Source: Plantactinospora sp040120695
GTDB lineage: Bacteria > Actinomycetota > Actinomycetes > Mycobacteriales > Micromonosporaceae
Assembly: GCF_040120695.1 (NCBI RefSeq)
Contig: NZ_JBEEAC010000011.1
Span: 1 to 64,000, forward strand
Reading direction: 5' to 3'
Length of the DNA: 64,000 nucleotides
Both the position numbers and the translations under genes were made by a program. Every line of letters starts with the position of its first letter. Positions within the stretch are counted from its first letter, which is position 1. Positions 1-6,908 of this stretch are shown in pieces. Below the pieces are notes generated by a model that searched no databases, was not told where the DNA came from, and worked only from the letters and a program-made list of their open reading frames with translations.

Positions 1-2
1 GC

Positions 3-74
3 CGCGCCGCCCGCACATTGACCGACACCGCTTCCGGGATCGCCCACCTTCACAACATCATCCTGGCGGGGTGA
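3..74 (+). CDS. C-terminal end of an unidentified ORF (partial)
   Basis: An open frame enters from the left edge and stops at TGA 72-74, giving 23 residues that end HLHNIILAG. It could be the tail of a transposase, since an IS remnant starts 50 bases later, but the piece is too short to assign. Nothing else is seen before 126. Confidence 0.2.
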   Translation, partial: RAARTLTDTASGIAHLHNIILAG

Positions 75-125
75 CACCAGCACCGTTGCCAGGCAACGCC
101 TTCACCGAGTTACGAGACATCCTTT

Positions 126-345
126 AGTGAGCCTTTTCCAACCTGATCTCGCAGGTCAGCCGCGGGTCGGCAGGGGGTGCTGATCGATGAGAGCGAACCT
201 CCAGGTAGGACAGCAGATCGACCAAAACCCGATGCCCCGACCGGGAGCCTCGCCATGCTGTCCTACCCCCCGCCACGATCCCGTCGTCCAGCCGGACCCT
301 GAACCACATCGCCGAACGTATCTGCGGCCACGGCCCGCCACCAGC
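126..345 (+). mobile_element. Truncated insertion-element remnant, copy A
   Basis: The stretch starts with AGTGAGCCTTTTCCAACC and aligns over about 200 bases with 3035-3250. Near 257 the start of a transposase frame (LSYP...) can be read, but a 2-base length difference relative to copy B shifts the frame and a stop follows. This is a dead left end; no matching right end is visible. The sequence from 346 to 604 shows no convincing gene. Confidence 0.6.
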
Positions 346-604
346 GCAGATCCCGATGGAGTTCGGCCGTCCCGTCCAGTACGCGGAGATGGACGAGCCG
401 ATCCTTCGGCGCGGTGTGGTCGGGTCAGAATCTCCGACGGAGAACAGGGTTCGATGGACCCGGATTGGCGGGCGCCAGCCAGACTTTCAACTGCCACTTT
501 CCGTTACGAACATGCTCATCGGTCGCCGTCGCCAACTACCGGATCTGCCGATGACAGTGTGACTGACTCTGCCGGCCCCACGCAGACCCCCAGGGTGCAG
601 TGGG

Positions 605-982
605 TCAATGGATCCCGAAGCAGAACGGGTGGCCCGCTGGACTGGCATAAACGGCAAACATCTCATCGCCATCGGGATTGTCAGCAGGTCTCCTAGCAGC
701 CTGGAGTTGGCGTCCGCCGAGCTCGACCGCCAGCCGACCGGCCGCCTCCACGTCGTCCACGTGCAGATCGAGGTGCACCTGCTGCTGCTGGGAGCCGGTA
801 GGCCAGTCCGGTGCCACATGGTTTGGGGCACGTTGCACGCCCATGACCCAGTCGCCGTCGACCACGATGCTGTGCCAGTCTGCGTCGCGGTGCACTACGC
901 CGCCCAAAATGCCGGCCCAAAACCTGCTTTCGGCCTCGATATCGCCGGCGTCGAACACAACGACCCGCCTGATGATCTTCAC
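605..982 (-). CDS. VOC family (glyoxalase-like) protein
   Basis: A 125-residue protein whose length and pattern fit a single vicinal-oxygen-chelate domain of the glyoxalase/bleomycin-resistance type. The N-terminal RRVVVFDAGDIEAESRFWAGIL strand-helix unit and the later QVHLDLHVDDVEAA and AGHPFCFGI strands are typical of 'VOC family protein' or 'glyoxalase-like domain' entries. The start is GTG at 982, with GGAG six bases upstream. It is transcribed alone, divergently from the operon at 1234. The family includes metal-dependent lyases and dioxygenases and also simple binding proteins; substrate cannot be inferred, and a cytoplasmic location is expected because there is no signal peptide. Confidence 0.8.
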   Translation of the reverse strand: MKIIRRVVVFDAGDIEAESRFWAGILGGVVHRDADWHSIVVDGDWVMGVQRAPNHVAPDWPTGSQQQQVHLDLHVDDVEAAGRLAVELGGRQLQAARRPADNPDGDEMFAVYASPAGHPFCFGIH

Positions 983-1156
983 GTCAGCTCCTGCCCTGTG
1001 CCGCCAACATCTCGTCCGCGTTCATCGTCAACCAGCAGTCGTCACTTCGCAGCCCCAGCGTCCGGCGTCTGCACTATGGCTCGCGCTTTACTCGATCAAA
1101 CCAGTGGACATCGTCGTCGCGGGAAGATTCACCCGAACGCGTTAACGCGCCGGGAT

Positions 1157-1170
1157 CACGTTAGGTGCCC
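1157..1170 (+). promoter_or_regulatory. 14-mer CACGTTAGGTGCCC upstream of the 1234 operon
   Basis: The 14-mer CACGTTAGGTGCCC occurs here, 64 bases before the ATG at 1234, and again at 19912-19925 in the divergent eCIS promoter region. It may be part of a promoter or a regulator site. The function is inference from the repeated placement only. Confidence 0.3.
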
Positions 1171-1233
1171 CTTATCAGGGTTTAGCCTCCTCCTGGCAGA
1201 GGGCCGCGTTCTCGACGAGACGGGAGATCGGTA

Positions 1234-1692
1234 ATGGTCGAAAACAGCGCCACCGGAGGGGTGCGTCAAGACAACGACTCTTTGGTGGCCAGGCTGCTTG
1301 AGGCCGGGAGCGAAGATGCCGTCACACTCACGGGTTATGTCGGACCAGGGTCACGTGAGGGGTACGTCCGACTGTTTCCCGGACTCACCGACATGTCGAA
1401 GAGTATCGAGATTGCTCAGAGTGACATCGTCGAATCGGTGGAGCTGCCGAAGTCCGGTCTCGGCGCGATAGCGCTGTGGGTGCGGCGCGATGCCGAGCTC
1501 CATCATCACGTGGTCGAGAGGGCTGAGTCGTATGCCGCGCGGACCACGGGCCGCGCGCTTGAGCCGGCTCGACGCGGCGAACTTCGGATGATGGTCCGTT
1601 CCCACGTCCGAGACGTCTGCACCTGCGAGATCTACTGCGACGGGACGGGGTGTATGCCATGCACGTCCAACTGCCTGGCGCGGGCCCAATGA
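1234..1692 (+). CDS. Hypothetical protein with cysteine-rich C-terminal tail
   Basis: 152 residues, not recognised as a named family. The first 110 residues look like a small folded domain (LTGYVGPGSREGYVRLFPGL, then a strand-rich stretch ending ALWVRRDAEL). The last 25 residues are very different and cysteine-rich: CTCEIYCDGTGCMPCTSNC, six Cys with C-x-C, CxxxxC and CxxC spacings. Such a tail could bind metal, form disulfides, or be a modified core peptide following a large leader. The stop TGA overlaps the ATG of the next gene (ATGA at 1689), and a methyltransferase follows, so the three genes are probably one transcript and one pathway. No signal peptide is seen. Function unknown. Confidence 0.7.
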   Translation: MVENSATGGVRQDNDSLVARLLEAGSEDAVTLTGYVGPGSREGYVRLFPGLTDMSKSIEIAQSDIVESVELPKSGLGAIALWVRRDAELHHHVVERAESYAARTTGRALEPARRGELRMMVRSHVRDVCTCEIYCDGTGCMPCTSNCLARAQ

Positions 1693-2369
1693 CCACGACG
1701 ACGGAACCCGTAGCGGCGGAGGTTTGGCGCGATGCTCTCGCCTTCCAGGCTCCCTTCCTCATCGAGAAGCTGACCAGGGACCACGTCGTCGAGAGCGCCG
1801 AGGAGGCTGAGGCACTGTTCCGCGAGGTGAAGCGGTACCTGGTGCTCGCAGCCGCCGATCACACGGTCGCCTGGGCGATGTACTCGCTCCGGATCGACCA
1901 GGTCTGGCACCAATTCATCCTGTTCACCCGTCAGTACATCGACTACTGTCTGGAGAATTTCGGACGGTACATTCAGCACGCGCCCAGCACTGCCCCTCCG
2001 GTCGAGAACCTGGCCCCACCCACGCGGTCCACCTTCGATCAGTTCGCCGACGCGTACGAACGACTCTTCGGCGAGCCGCTTCCCGATCTCTGGTTCGACG
2101 AGAGGGGTGTGACGCTGGATCGCCGGCTGGTCAACACCCGTGCCGGCACCTTGAGCCTGCGGGACAGCGATGACGACATGGTCGAGCTGCTCGGCGAAGA
2201 CGGGCGCCCGCTCTTCGCTGTCGAGCAGGTCGGCCGCAACGCTCTCGATTTCATCTCGCGCACGGGAACCTTCTTCGTCCGTGAGCTACCCGGAGAACTC
2301 CTCGACGTACAGAAGATCGCCCTGACCTCCACCCTGGTGGAGCACAAGTTGCTCGACCTCGCATCGTGA
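1689..2369 (+). CDS. Glycine-rich-domain-containing-protein-like (GRDP-like) protein
   Basis: 226 residues from the ATG at 1689, which overlaps the upstream stop and suggests coupled translation; a longer frame from 1650 is possible but would overlap that gene further. The helical N-terminal half contains IDQVWHQFILFTRQYIDYC, matching the W-H-x-F-I-L-x-T signature of actinobacterial proteins labelled glycine-rich domain-containing, after the plant GRDP/DUF1399 relatives. The C-terminal half is strand-rich and unassigned. Biochemical role is unknown for bacterial members. Its tight packing between the cysteine-tail protein and a methyltransferase suggests a shared process. Confidence 0.6.
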   Translation: MTTTTEPVAAEVWRDALAFQAPFLIEKLTRDHVVESAEEAEALFREVKRYLVLAAADHTVAWAMYSLRIDQVWHQFILFTRQYIDYCLENFGRYIQHAPSTAPPVENLAPPTRSTFDQFADAYERLFGEPLPDLWFDERGVTLDRRLVNTRAGTLSLRDSDDDMVELLGEDGRPLFAVEQVGRNALDFISRTGTFFVRELPGELLDVQKIALTSTLVEHKLLDLAS

Positions 2370-3055
2370 GTCACCAGACCGAGGTGAAAAGCGCGGGTGA
2401 CGGAGAGCTGCTCAAGCAGACGATCCGAAGGTACGACGCGAGCCCTCGGGCGTACGCATGGCGGTTCGCCGTGGCCGACATGAGGATAGAGCAGGATCTC
2501 TTCTCGGCCTGCCTGCCCCGCCGGCACCAGCCCGTCCTGGATGCCGGCTGTGGAACGGGGCGCGACCTCGCCCGCTTCCGTCGAAACGGCGTCGCTGCCA
2601 TCGGTCTCGATCTGTCCCAGGGGTTGCTGGGCGCGGCGAGAAGATGCACCGCCTCGCCGTTGGTACAGGGAGACATGCTCCGAGTGCCGTTTCGGCGGGC
2701 GTCGTTCCGCGGCGTATGGTGTTGCGCCTCGCTCCTGCACCTGGCGCCGGAGCAGGCCGCGCTGGCCGTCGGCGAGTTCCGTCGTGTCCTCAGCGACGAG
2801 GGACTTCTGTTCATTCTCGTGCGCGCCGGGAGCTCCCATGGGCTGGACAGCAGCGGCCGCTGGTTCCAGCTCTACGAACGAACCGAGCTGGAGGGACTGC
2901 TGAAGGCTGCGGGCTTCGCCATTATCAGCCTCACCGTCCGGCCACGACCCGCTCCCGGCCGGTGGCTGGCTGTGCTGGCCGCCGCGCGGACGCACGCACA
3001 TGCAGAACCGCCGCCAAGGCCCGCCACAGCAATCAGTGAGCCTTTTCCAAGCTGA
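2366..3055 (+). CDS. Class I SAM-dependent methyltransferase
   Basis: 229 residues from a GTG that overlaps the previous TGA (GTGA). Motif I of the Rossmann fold is clear as VLDAGCGTGRDLARF (about residues 57-71), followed by IGLDLSQGLL (motif II acidic residue) and a motif IV/V region with VWCCASLLHLAPEQAALAVGEFRRVL. It is expected to transfer a methyl group from SAM to an unknown acceptor, perhaps a product of the two upstream genes. The last residues (SEPFPS) and the stop codon are encoded by the terminal sequence of IS remnant copy B, which starts at 3035, so the native C-terminus appears to have been replaced by insertion. Confidence 0.85.
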   Translation: MSHQTEVKSAGDGELLKQTIRRYDASPRAYAWRFAVADMRIEQDLFSACLPRRHQPVLDAGCGTGRDLARFRRNGVAAIGLDLSQGLLGAARRCTASPLVQGDMLRVPFRRASFRGVWCCASLLHLAPEQAALAVGEFRRVLSDEGLLFILVRAGSSHGLDSSGRWFQLYERTELEGLLKAAGFAIISLTVRPRPAPGRWLAVLAAARTHAHAEPPPRPATAISEPFPS

Positions 3056-3308
3056 CGTTGCAGCTCGGAGGGGGGTTGGGCCCGGAGATCGATGAGGGCG
3101 AGGCTCCAGGTAAGACAGAGGTCGACCAAGATTCCGATGCCCCGACCGGGAGCCTCGCCTGCGCTGTCTTACCCCTCCACGATCCCGCTGTCCAGCCGCA
3201 CCCTGAACCACCTCGCCGACCGCATCCGAGCGCACCGCAGCCAGCATCGATCCCGGTGGCGACGCCTCGCCCCTGGGCGACAGGCACTGCTCGAGGAGTG
3301 CCTGTCGC
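3035..3308 (+). mobile_element. Truncated insertion-element remnant, copy B
   Basis: It starts with AGTGAGCCTTTTCCAAGC, the same end as copy A at 126. From about 3164 the frame reads LSYPSTIPLSSRTLNHLADR and then WRRLAPGRQALL, the N-terminus of an IS5/HARBI1-type transposase in which WRRL-PGRQALL is a conserved start. Homology stops abruptly after ALL, at the 32-base palindrome 3277-3308. The rest of the transposase and the right end are missing. Confidence 0.6.
3277..3308. repeat. 32-bp near-perfect palindrome at the IS truncation point
   Basis: Arms GCGACAGGCACT (3277-3288) and AGTGCCTGTCGC (3297-3308) are exact complements. The 8-base centre contains CTCGAG, so only one pair of the 32-base palindrome is mismatched. 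It lies exactly where transposase homology ends. Confidence 0.75.
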
Positions 3309-3337
3309 CGCGTTGGGGCGCGCGCCGCACCCGTGCG

Positions 3338-3672
3338 TCAGTTGACCTTCATCTCGTCGCGGATCCATGCCTCGATCGAGACCTGCCCGGGAAGCCAGCC
3401 GAGTTGCCGGGCACGGGTCGCTCGCACCCGGCTGTTAGAACCGAGAGCGAATCGGGCGAAACCTTCCCCCCAGGCCAGGGCGGCCTGGTCAGGACTCCAG
3501 GGTTGAGCCGGGCCCAGCCCGAGCCGGTCGGCGATCGCGGCTCCGATCTCACCGAGCGACGCTTCGCCTCCTTCGACGAAGTAGAAGCCGTGTGCGGCCG
3601 GATCGGTGAGTACGCGGGCGTAGAGGGCGGCCACGTCGTCGATGTGCACGTTCGACCAACGGTAAACAAGCA
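3338..3672 (-). pseudogene. NAD(P)-dependent epimerase/SDR C-terminal fragment
   Basis: The open frame ends at 3338 and encodes about 105 residues reading RWSNVHIDDVAALYARVL and then GEIGAAIADRLGLG, which is the C-terminal third of extended SDR/NAD-dependent epimerase proteins (the WxNVHIDDVA segment lies after the catalytic domain). The Rossmann GxxGxxG and the catalytic YxxxK are absent: the sequence above about 3665 no longer fits the family. It is therefore a 5'-truncated gene, probably broken by rearrangement next to the IS remnant. The residual frame could still be expressed from the GTG at 3649, but enzyme activity is not expected. Confidence 0.65.
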
Positions 3673-3819
3673 GCCGATGAGAGGGCGCGCTCGCTGTCGT
3701 ACCGATGGGAGTTCGCCGAGAAGTGGCCTTGGGCGCCGGCCTGGCCGCGCAGGTCTTGCACAGCGACCGTACTTCTCGGCGATGTGCGGGCCTGCTGGCA
3801 GACGCTGCTTGTCGGCGGG

Positions 3820-4215
3820 CTACAGGTTGTTGATTCGGGCCAGCAGCTCTGCCTCGGTCAGGTTCTCCAGGGCCGCGTCCTGCTTGCGGCCCAGGACTGC
3901 CAGCAGCTTTTCCTTCTCCAGCTTCTTGGCTGCCGCTGCCTTCGCCGACTGGTCCTCCGCGAGGCGGATGGCGATGACGTGCTTGACGACCTCCAACTTG
4001 GTCTCCAAGGTCGCCTTGGCCGGATTGGGCTCGGTGGCCACGAACGACTCGGTGTCGATGGCCTTGAGTTCGGCGTTGACCGCCTTGGCCACGTCATCGA
4101 GGCTGAAGCCGGACTTGGCGGTCAGCGGAAGCTCCCACAGCTGTTCCGTGGTCAGCAGTCCCTTGGTCGATGGGTAGCGGAATTTTTCCCGCGTGGCCTT
4201 TTCGAAGATGGTCAT
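3820..4215 (-). CDS. Phage-family hypothetical protein, small partner of the 4248 gene
   Basis: 131 residues beginning MTIFEKATREKFRYPSTKG, with AGAGG six bases before the ATG. The first 60 residues contain LLTTEQLWELPLT; the second half is strongly helical and charged (KAAAAKKLEKEKLLAVLGRKQD) and ends in LTEAELLARINNL. I recall similar MTIFEKATR-type proteins in phages and prophages of Proteobacteria, always next to a ~670-residue protein like the one upstream here; their function is not established. Local base composition is less GC-rich than the neighbouring genes, which fits transfer. It is separated from the upstream gene by 32 bases, so the two are probably cotranscribed. Confidence 0.65.
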   Translation of the reverse strand: MTIFEKATREKFRYPSTKGLLTTEQLWELPLTAKSGFSLDDVAKAVNAELKAIDTESFVATEPNPAKATLETKLEVVKHVIAIRLAEDQSAKAAAAKKLEKEKLLAVLGRKQDAALENLTEAELLARINNL

Positions 4216-4247
4216 GATGGCCTCTTTCGGATTTTCTGGGTTGACAA

Positions 4248-6266
4248 TCAGAACTGGATACTGATGAGGTGGCGCCGGCCGTCGGTCATGGTCACCTTGG
4301 CGACCACAGAGCTGCGGACCGTGGAGCTGAAGCCGAGGCCGGACAGCTGATCCGGGGACGGCTCGCACTTGGTGCGATCGCCGAGAACCTCGAACACCTT
4401 GCGGTGGGGTTGCAGGTCGCTGCGGAGGAACTCGTTGTAGATGCCCCGGGTCGGCTGGTCGTTCACGCACCCTTTCAGGATGAAGAGGTAGTGGCGGTTG
4501 CCGACCTCGTTGTCGTCGAAGTAGTTCGGCGAGTACATGATGGTGGACACCGGCACGAACTGTTCGGTGGTGATTCCCCACAGGTCCTTGCCTGCGCTGC
4601 CCGGCTGCATGTCCTTACCCGGCCGGAAAGCGGTGATCACCTCGTCGGTGACCGTCATCCGGCCCACCTCGACGGTCTCCTTGTGGCCGACCGCACGCTC
4701 GTGGCTGTAATGCTCGATCTTCCCGTTGCTCTCGGTCTCGATCACGAAGCCGACCTCGGTGCTTTCCCGCTTGTTGAACTGGTTCACCTCGATCCGATAC
4801 TCCCCGTCGGGGACGTTGTCGGTCCAGGTGACGTTCTCCACCGGCTCGCGCGAGAACGTCCCGCCCGCGTTCATGTCGACGTCCAGCTTGTTGCGTTTGT
4901 CCTTGTACCAGATGTGGTCGCCGTTGGGTTCGAACACGTGCAGGTCGAGGTCGTCGTGGTTGAACCAGGACAGGCTCACCCGCAGCTTGCCGCTGACGTT
5001 GCCGCCGGCCCGCTTGACCTTTTCCTTGATGGAGTCGGTGACGTTGCCGTTGTAGGACCAGCCGAAATCGTTGTCCCAGGTGAACAGCCGCGGGGCGGCC
5101 GGGTGCCGGCCGGTGGTGAGACTGACGAAGTGCGGTTCGTGGCTGTTGGCGACCCACAGGTCGATGGTCGCGGCGCCGGGCAGGATGTCTTTCATGAAGG
5201 TGACCACGGGAATCTCCTCCGGCTTCGCGTCACGAAGGCGCCCACCTGCCGACCTCATGGTGGCCGCCTGCATGAGCAGCCCTTCGATGCCGTCCTTCAT
5301 CCGCGACTGCGTGTCGTTGTCGACCCATAGCACGTTGGTGACCGACACGTCGGACAGCCGGGCGAACCGTCGCTGCAACGACTCCTCGATGCCCAACTCG
5401 CCGATGGTCTTCATGGCAGCCTTGACCATGGCCGGGGTGATCAACGCCGTGGGGCGCTGGTAATTCTGCGGTGCCACCTTCGTCTCGAACGACCGGACCG
5501 CCTGCGCCAGGTCGACGCCCGCGGAGAGATCCCGGACGAGGGTGCCGATCACCGTGTTGCGGAACCGGGCCGCCGGGTTCATGGCGTTGGCGAAGATGAA
5601 GGCCTGTCCGTCGGCCGCCTTCGTCCATCGGTTCTGCAGTGACCGGAACTCGGTCACCGCACGACGATGCTCCGTGCCGCGGTAGAGGGCGTTGTCGTCG
5701 ATGAGGTCGACGACGGTGTCCAGAGCGTGCTGGGTCAGCTCGGCCAGGCCACGCTGGAACACCTGCACCGCGGCGTCGAAGGTGCTCCGTGCCACGCCGA
5801 CGTCTTTGACGCGATGCCGCCTCTCCACCCGGCCGTGCAGGTGGTGCCACACCTCGACCTGGCCGTCGCGCAGCGTCCGGGTCGTCCTCGTCCCATACTG
5901 CGCCTCGGAGGACCGGAAAATGGTGGACAACGGCAGCGTGCCAACGAATTCGTCCATTGCGGCGGCGACGACGGAGAAGACCGGGTCGGATGCAGACACC
6001 CCGGACCAGACGGAGCGGACCTGTCCGTTGTGGATCTCGACGACGTTACCGAAGTTCTTGATGAACCCGCGGCAGGTCGAGCAGTCGTACTCGGACCGCT
6101 CACGGAACCGAAGATTGGTGCCGGCGGGGAAGGCATCGAGAAAGGTGAGCCAGAGTGAGTCCCGATCGAGACCGTCGCCGACGACGTACAACTCGCCCTT
6201 GGACATCGCGGACAGACGTTCAGTCACATCCGTCACGAACTGCTGGAAATCGCCCACCGTTGTCAT
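4248..6266 (-). CDS. Large phage-family hypothetical protein
   Basis: 672 residues. Near residue 60 is a YDCSTCRGFI segment, the CxxC element of a family I recall from prophages. A conserved middle part follows (TKVAPQNYQRPTALIT; FARLSDVSVTNVLWVD), then a beta-sandwich-like domain around residues 420-530 with LSWFNHDDLDLHVFEPNGDH and VDMNAGGTFSREPVENV, resembling DUF2135/YfaP-like domains. No membrane segment or signal peptide. An AAGGAGG sequence directly abuts the ATG at 6266, too close for normal use; the GTG at 6257, nine bases on, has ideal spacing and may be the true start. Role unknown: phage structural or defence-related cargo are both possible. Confidence 0.7.
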   Translation of the reverse strand: MTTVGDFQQFVTDVTERLSAMSKGELYVVGDGLDRDSLWLTFLDAFPAGTNLRFRERSEYDCSTCRGFIKNFGNVVEIHNGQVRSVWSGVSASDPVFSVVAAAMDEFVGTLPLSTIFRSSEAQYGTRTTRTLRDGQVEVWHHLHGRVERRHRVKDVGVARSTFDAAVQVFQRGLAELTQHALDTVVDLIDDNALYRGTEHRRAVTEFRSLQNRWTKAADGQAFIFANAMNPAARFRNTVIGTLVRDLSAGVDLAQAVRSFETKVAPQNYQRPTALITPAMVKAAMKTIGELGIEESLQRRFARLSDVSVTNVLWVDNDTQSRMKDGIEGLLMQAATMRSAGGRLRDAKPEEIPVVTFMKDILPGAATIDLWVANSHEPHFVSLTTGRHPAAPRLFTWDNDFGWSYNGNVTDSIKEKVKRAGGNVSGKLRVSLSWFNHDDLDLHVFEPNGDHIWYKDKRNKLDVDMNAGGTFSREPVENVTWTDNVPDGEYRIEVNQFNKRESTEVGFVIETESNGKIEHYSHERAVGHKETVEVGRMTVTDEVITAFRPGKDMQPGSAGKDLWGITTEQFVPVSTIMYSPNYFDDNEVGNRHYLFILKGCVNDQPTRGIYNEFLRSDLQPHRKVFEVLGDRTKCEPSPDQLSGLGFSSTVRSSVVAKVTMTDGRRHLISIQF

Positions 6267-6696
6267 CCTCCTTGATCCCCGAAGATCCTAAGGAGTGCCT
6301 GCAATCGGGAAAACGCCCTTCCCGCCGTCCGCACGGTCACGGACGGGCGCCGGTGGCCGGCGGTCATGTAAGGAGCTCCCGTACCTGATCAGTCCGGGGT
6401 CCCAGGGTTGCATGAGCATCCCGGTTGGTCTGGTGGGTGGCGACGAGTTGGGGTCTGAGGGAGAGCCGCGTTCGACTGGTTGCCACCGCTGGTCTGGCCC
6501 CGGATGCCGGATGCCCCCGATGAGGGGGAAGTTGAGCCACCAGACGTCCGAGCGGTACGGACGGCCGCGCCGGCGCATGGCCGTCACCGGCCCGTGGGAG
6601 AAGTACCTGGGCTGACGCGCAGGCCTGTCACTCCTGGCGGCCGGTTCCGCGACGAGCCCCCGTCCGCCCGCGGACGGCTGTGGGAACCGGGCCGCA
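6267..6696. other. Gene-free stretch
   Basis: About 430 bases between the phage-family operon and the MITE-like element. Short open frames exist on both strands, including 6288-6770 on the minus strand, but none has a recognisable domain, clear start signal or convincing composition. Confidence 0.4.
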
Positions 6697-6793
6697 CAGT
6701 GAACCTTTTTCAACCTGAACCACGTGGCGCTCACACACCGCGTCCGACCTTGCGCTCCGACGGACCGCAAGGGGAGGTTGAAAAAGGTTCAGT
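6697..6793. mobile_element. MITE-like element with 17-bp terminal inverted repeats
   Basis: TGAACCTTTTTCAACCT (6700-6716) and its exact reverse complement (6775-6791) bound a 58-base interior that has no ORF but contains its own 7-bp hairpin (CCTTGCG...CGCAAGG). The end sequence resembles the starts of IS remnants A and B (GTGAGCCTTTTCCAACCTGA), so this is plausibly a non-autonomous relative of the same family. A clear target duplication is not seen. Confidence 0.6.
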
Positions 6794-6847
6794 CTGGGGA
6801 TGAACATGGAGCGTGGCCGTCCGAACCAGGTCGGCATCGACGAAGGT

Positions 6848-6882
6848 GTGCGCCGGCCACCACACGGTGGTGGCCGGCGCAC
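6848..6882 (-). terminator. Strong hairpin terminator after the GH54 gene
   Basis: Fifteen-base arms GTGCGCCGGCCACCA (6848-6862) and the exact complement (6868-6882) enclose a 5-base loop, 26 bases beyond the stop of the minus-strand gene 6909-8465. No U-tract follows, as is common in high-GC actinobacteria. Confidence 0.7.
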
Positions 6883-6908
6883 GAGTCGTTCAGGCGCCGT
6901 TGCCGGCG

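Noticed and set aside
187..696. 169-codon plus-strand frame over IS copy A
   Set aside because: It crosses a frameshifted IS remnant and runs antisense into the VOC gene.
2039..3247. 402-codon minus-strand frame across the methyltransferase and IS remnant
   Set aside because: Low-complexity Arg/Ser-rich translation crossing several unrelated features; the plus-strand genes explain the sequence.
6288..6770. 160-codon minus-strand frame
   Set aside because: No family features, no start signal, and it runs into the MITE-like element.
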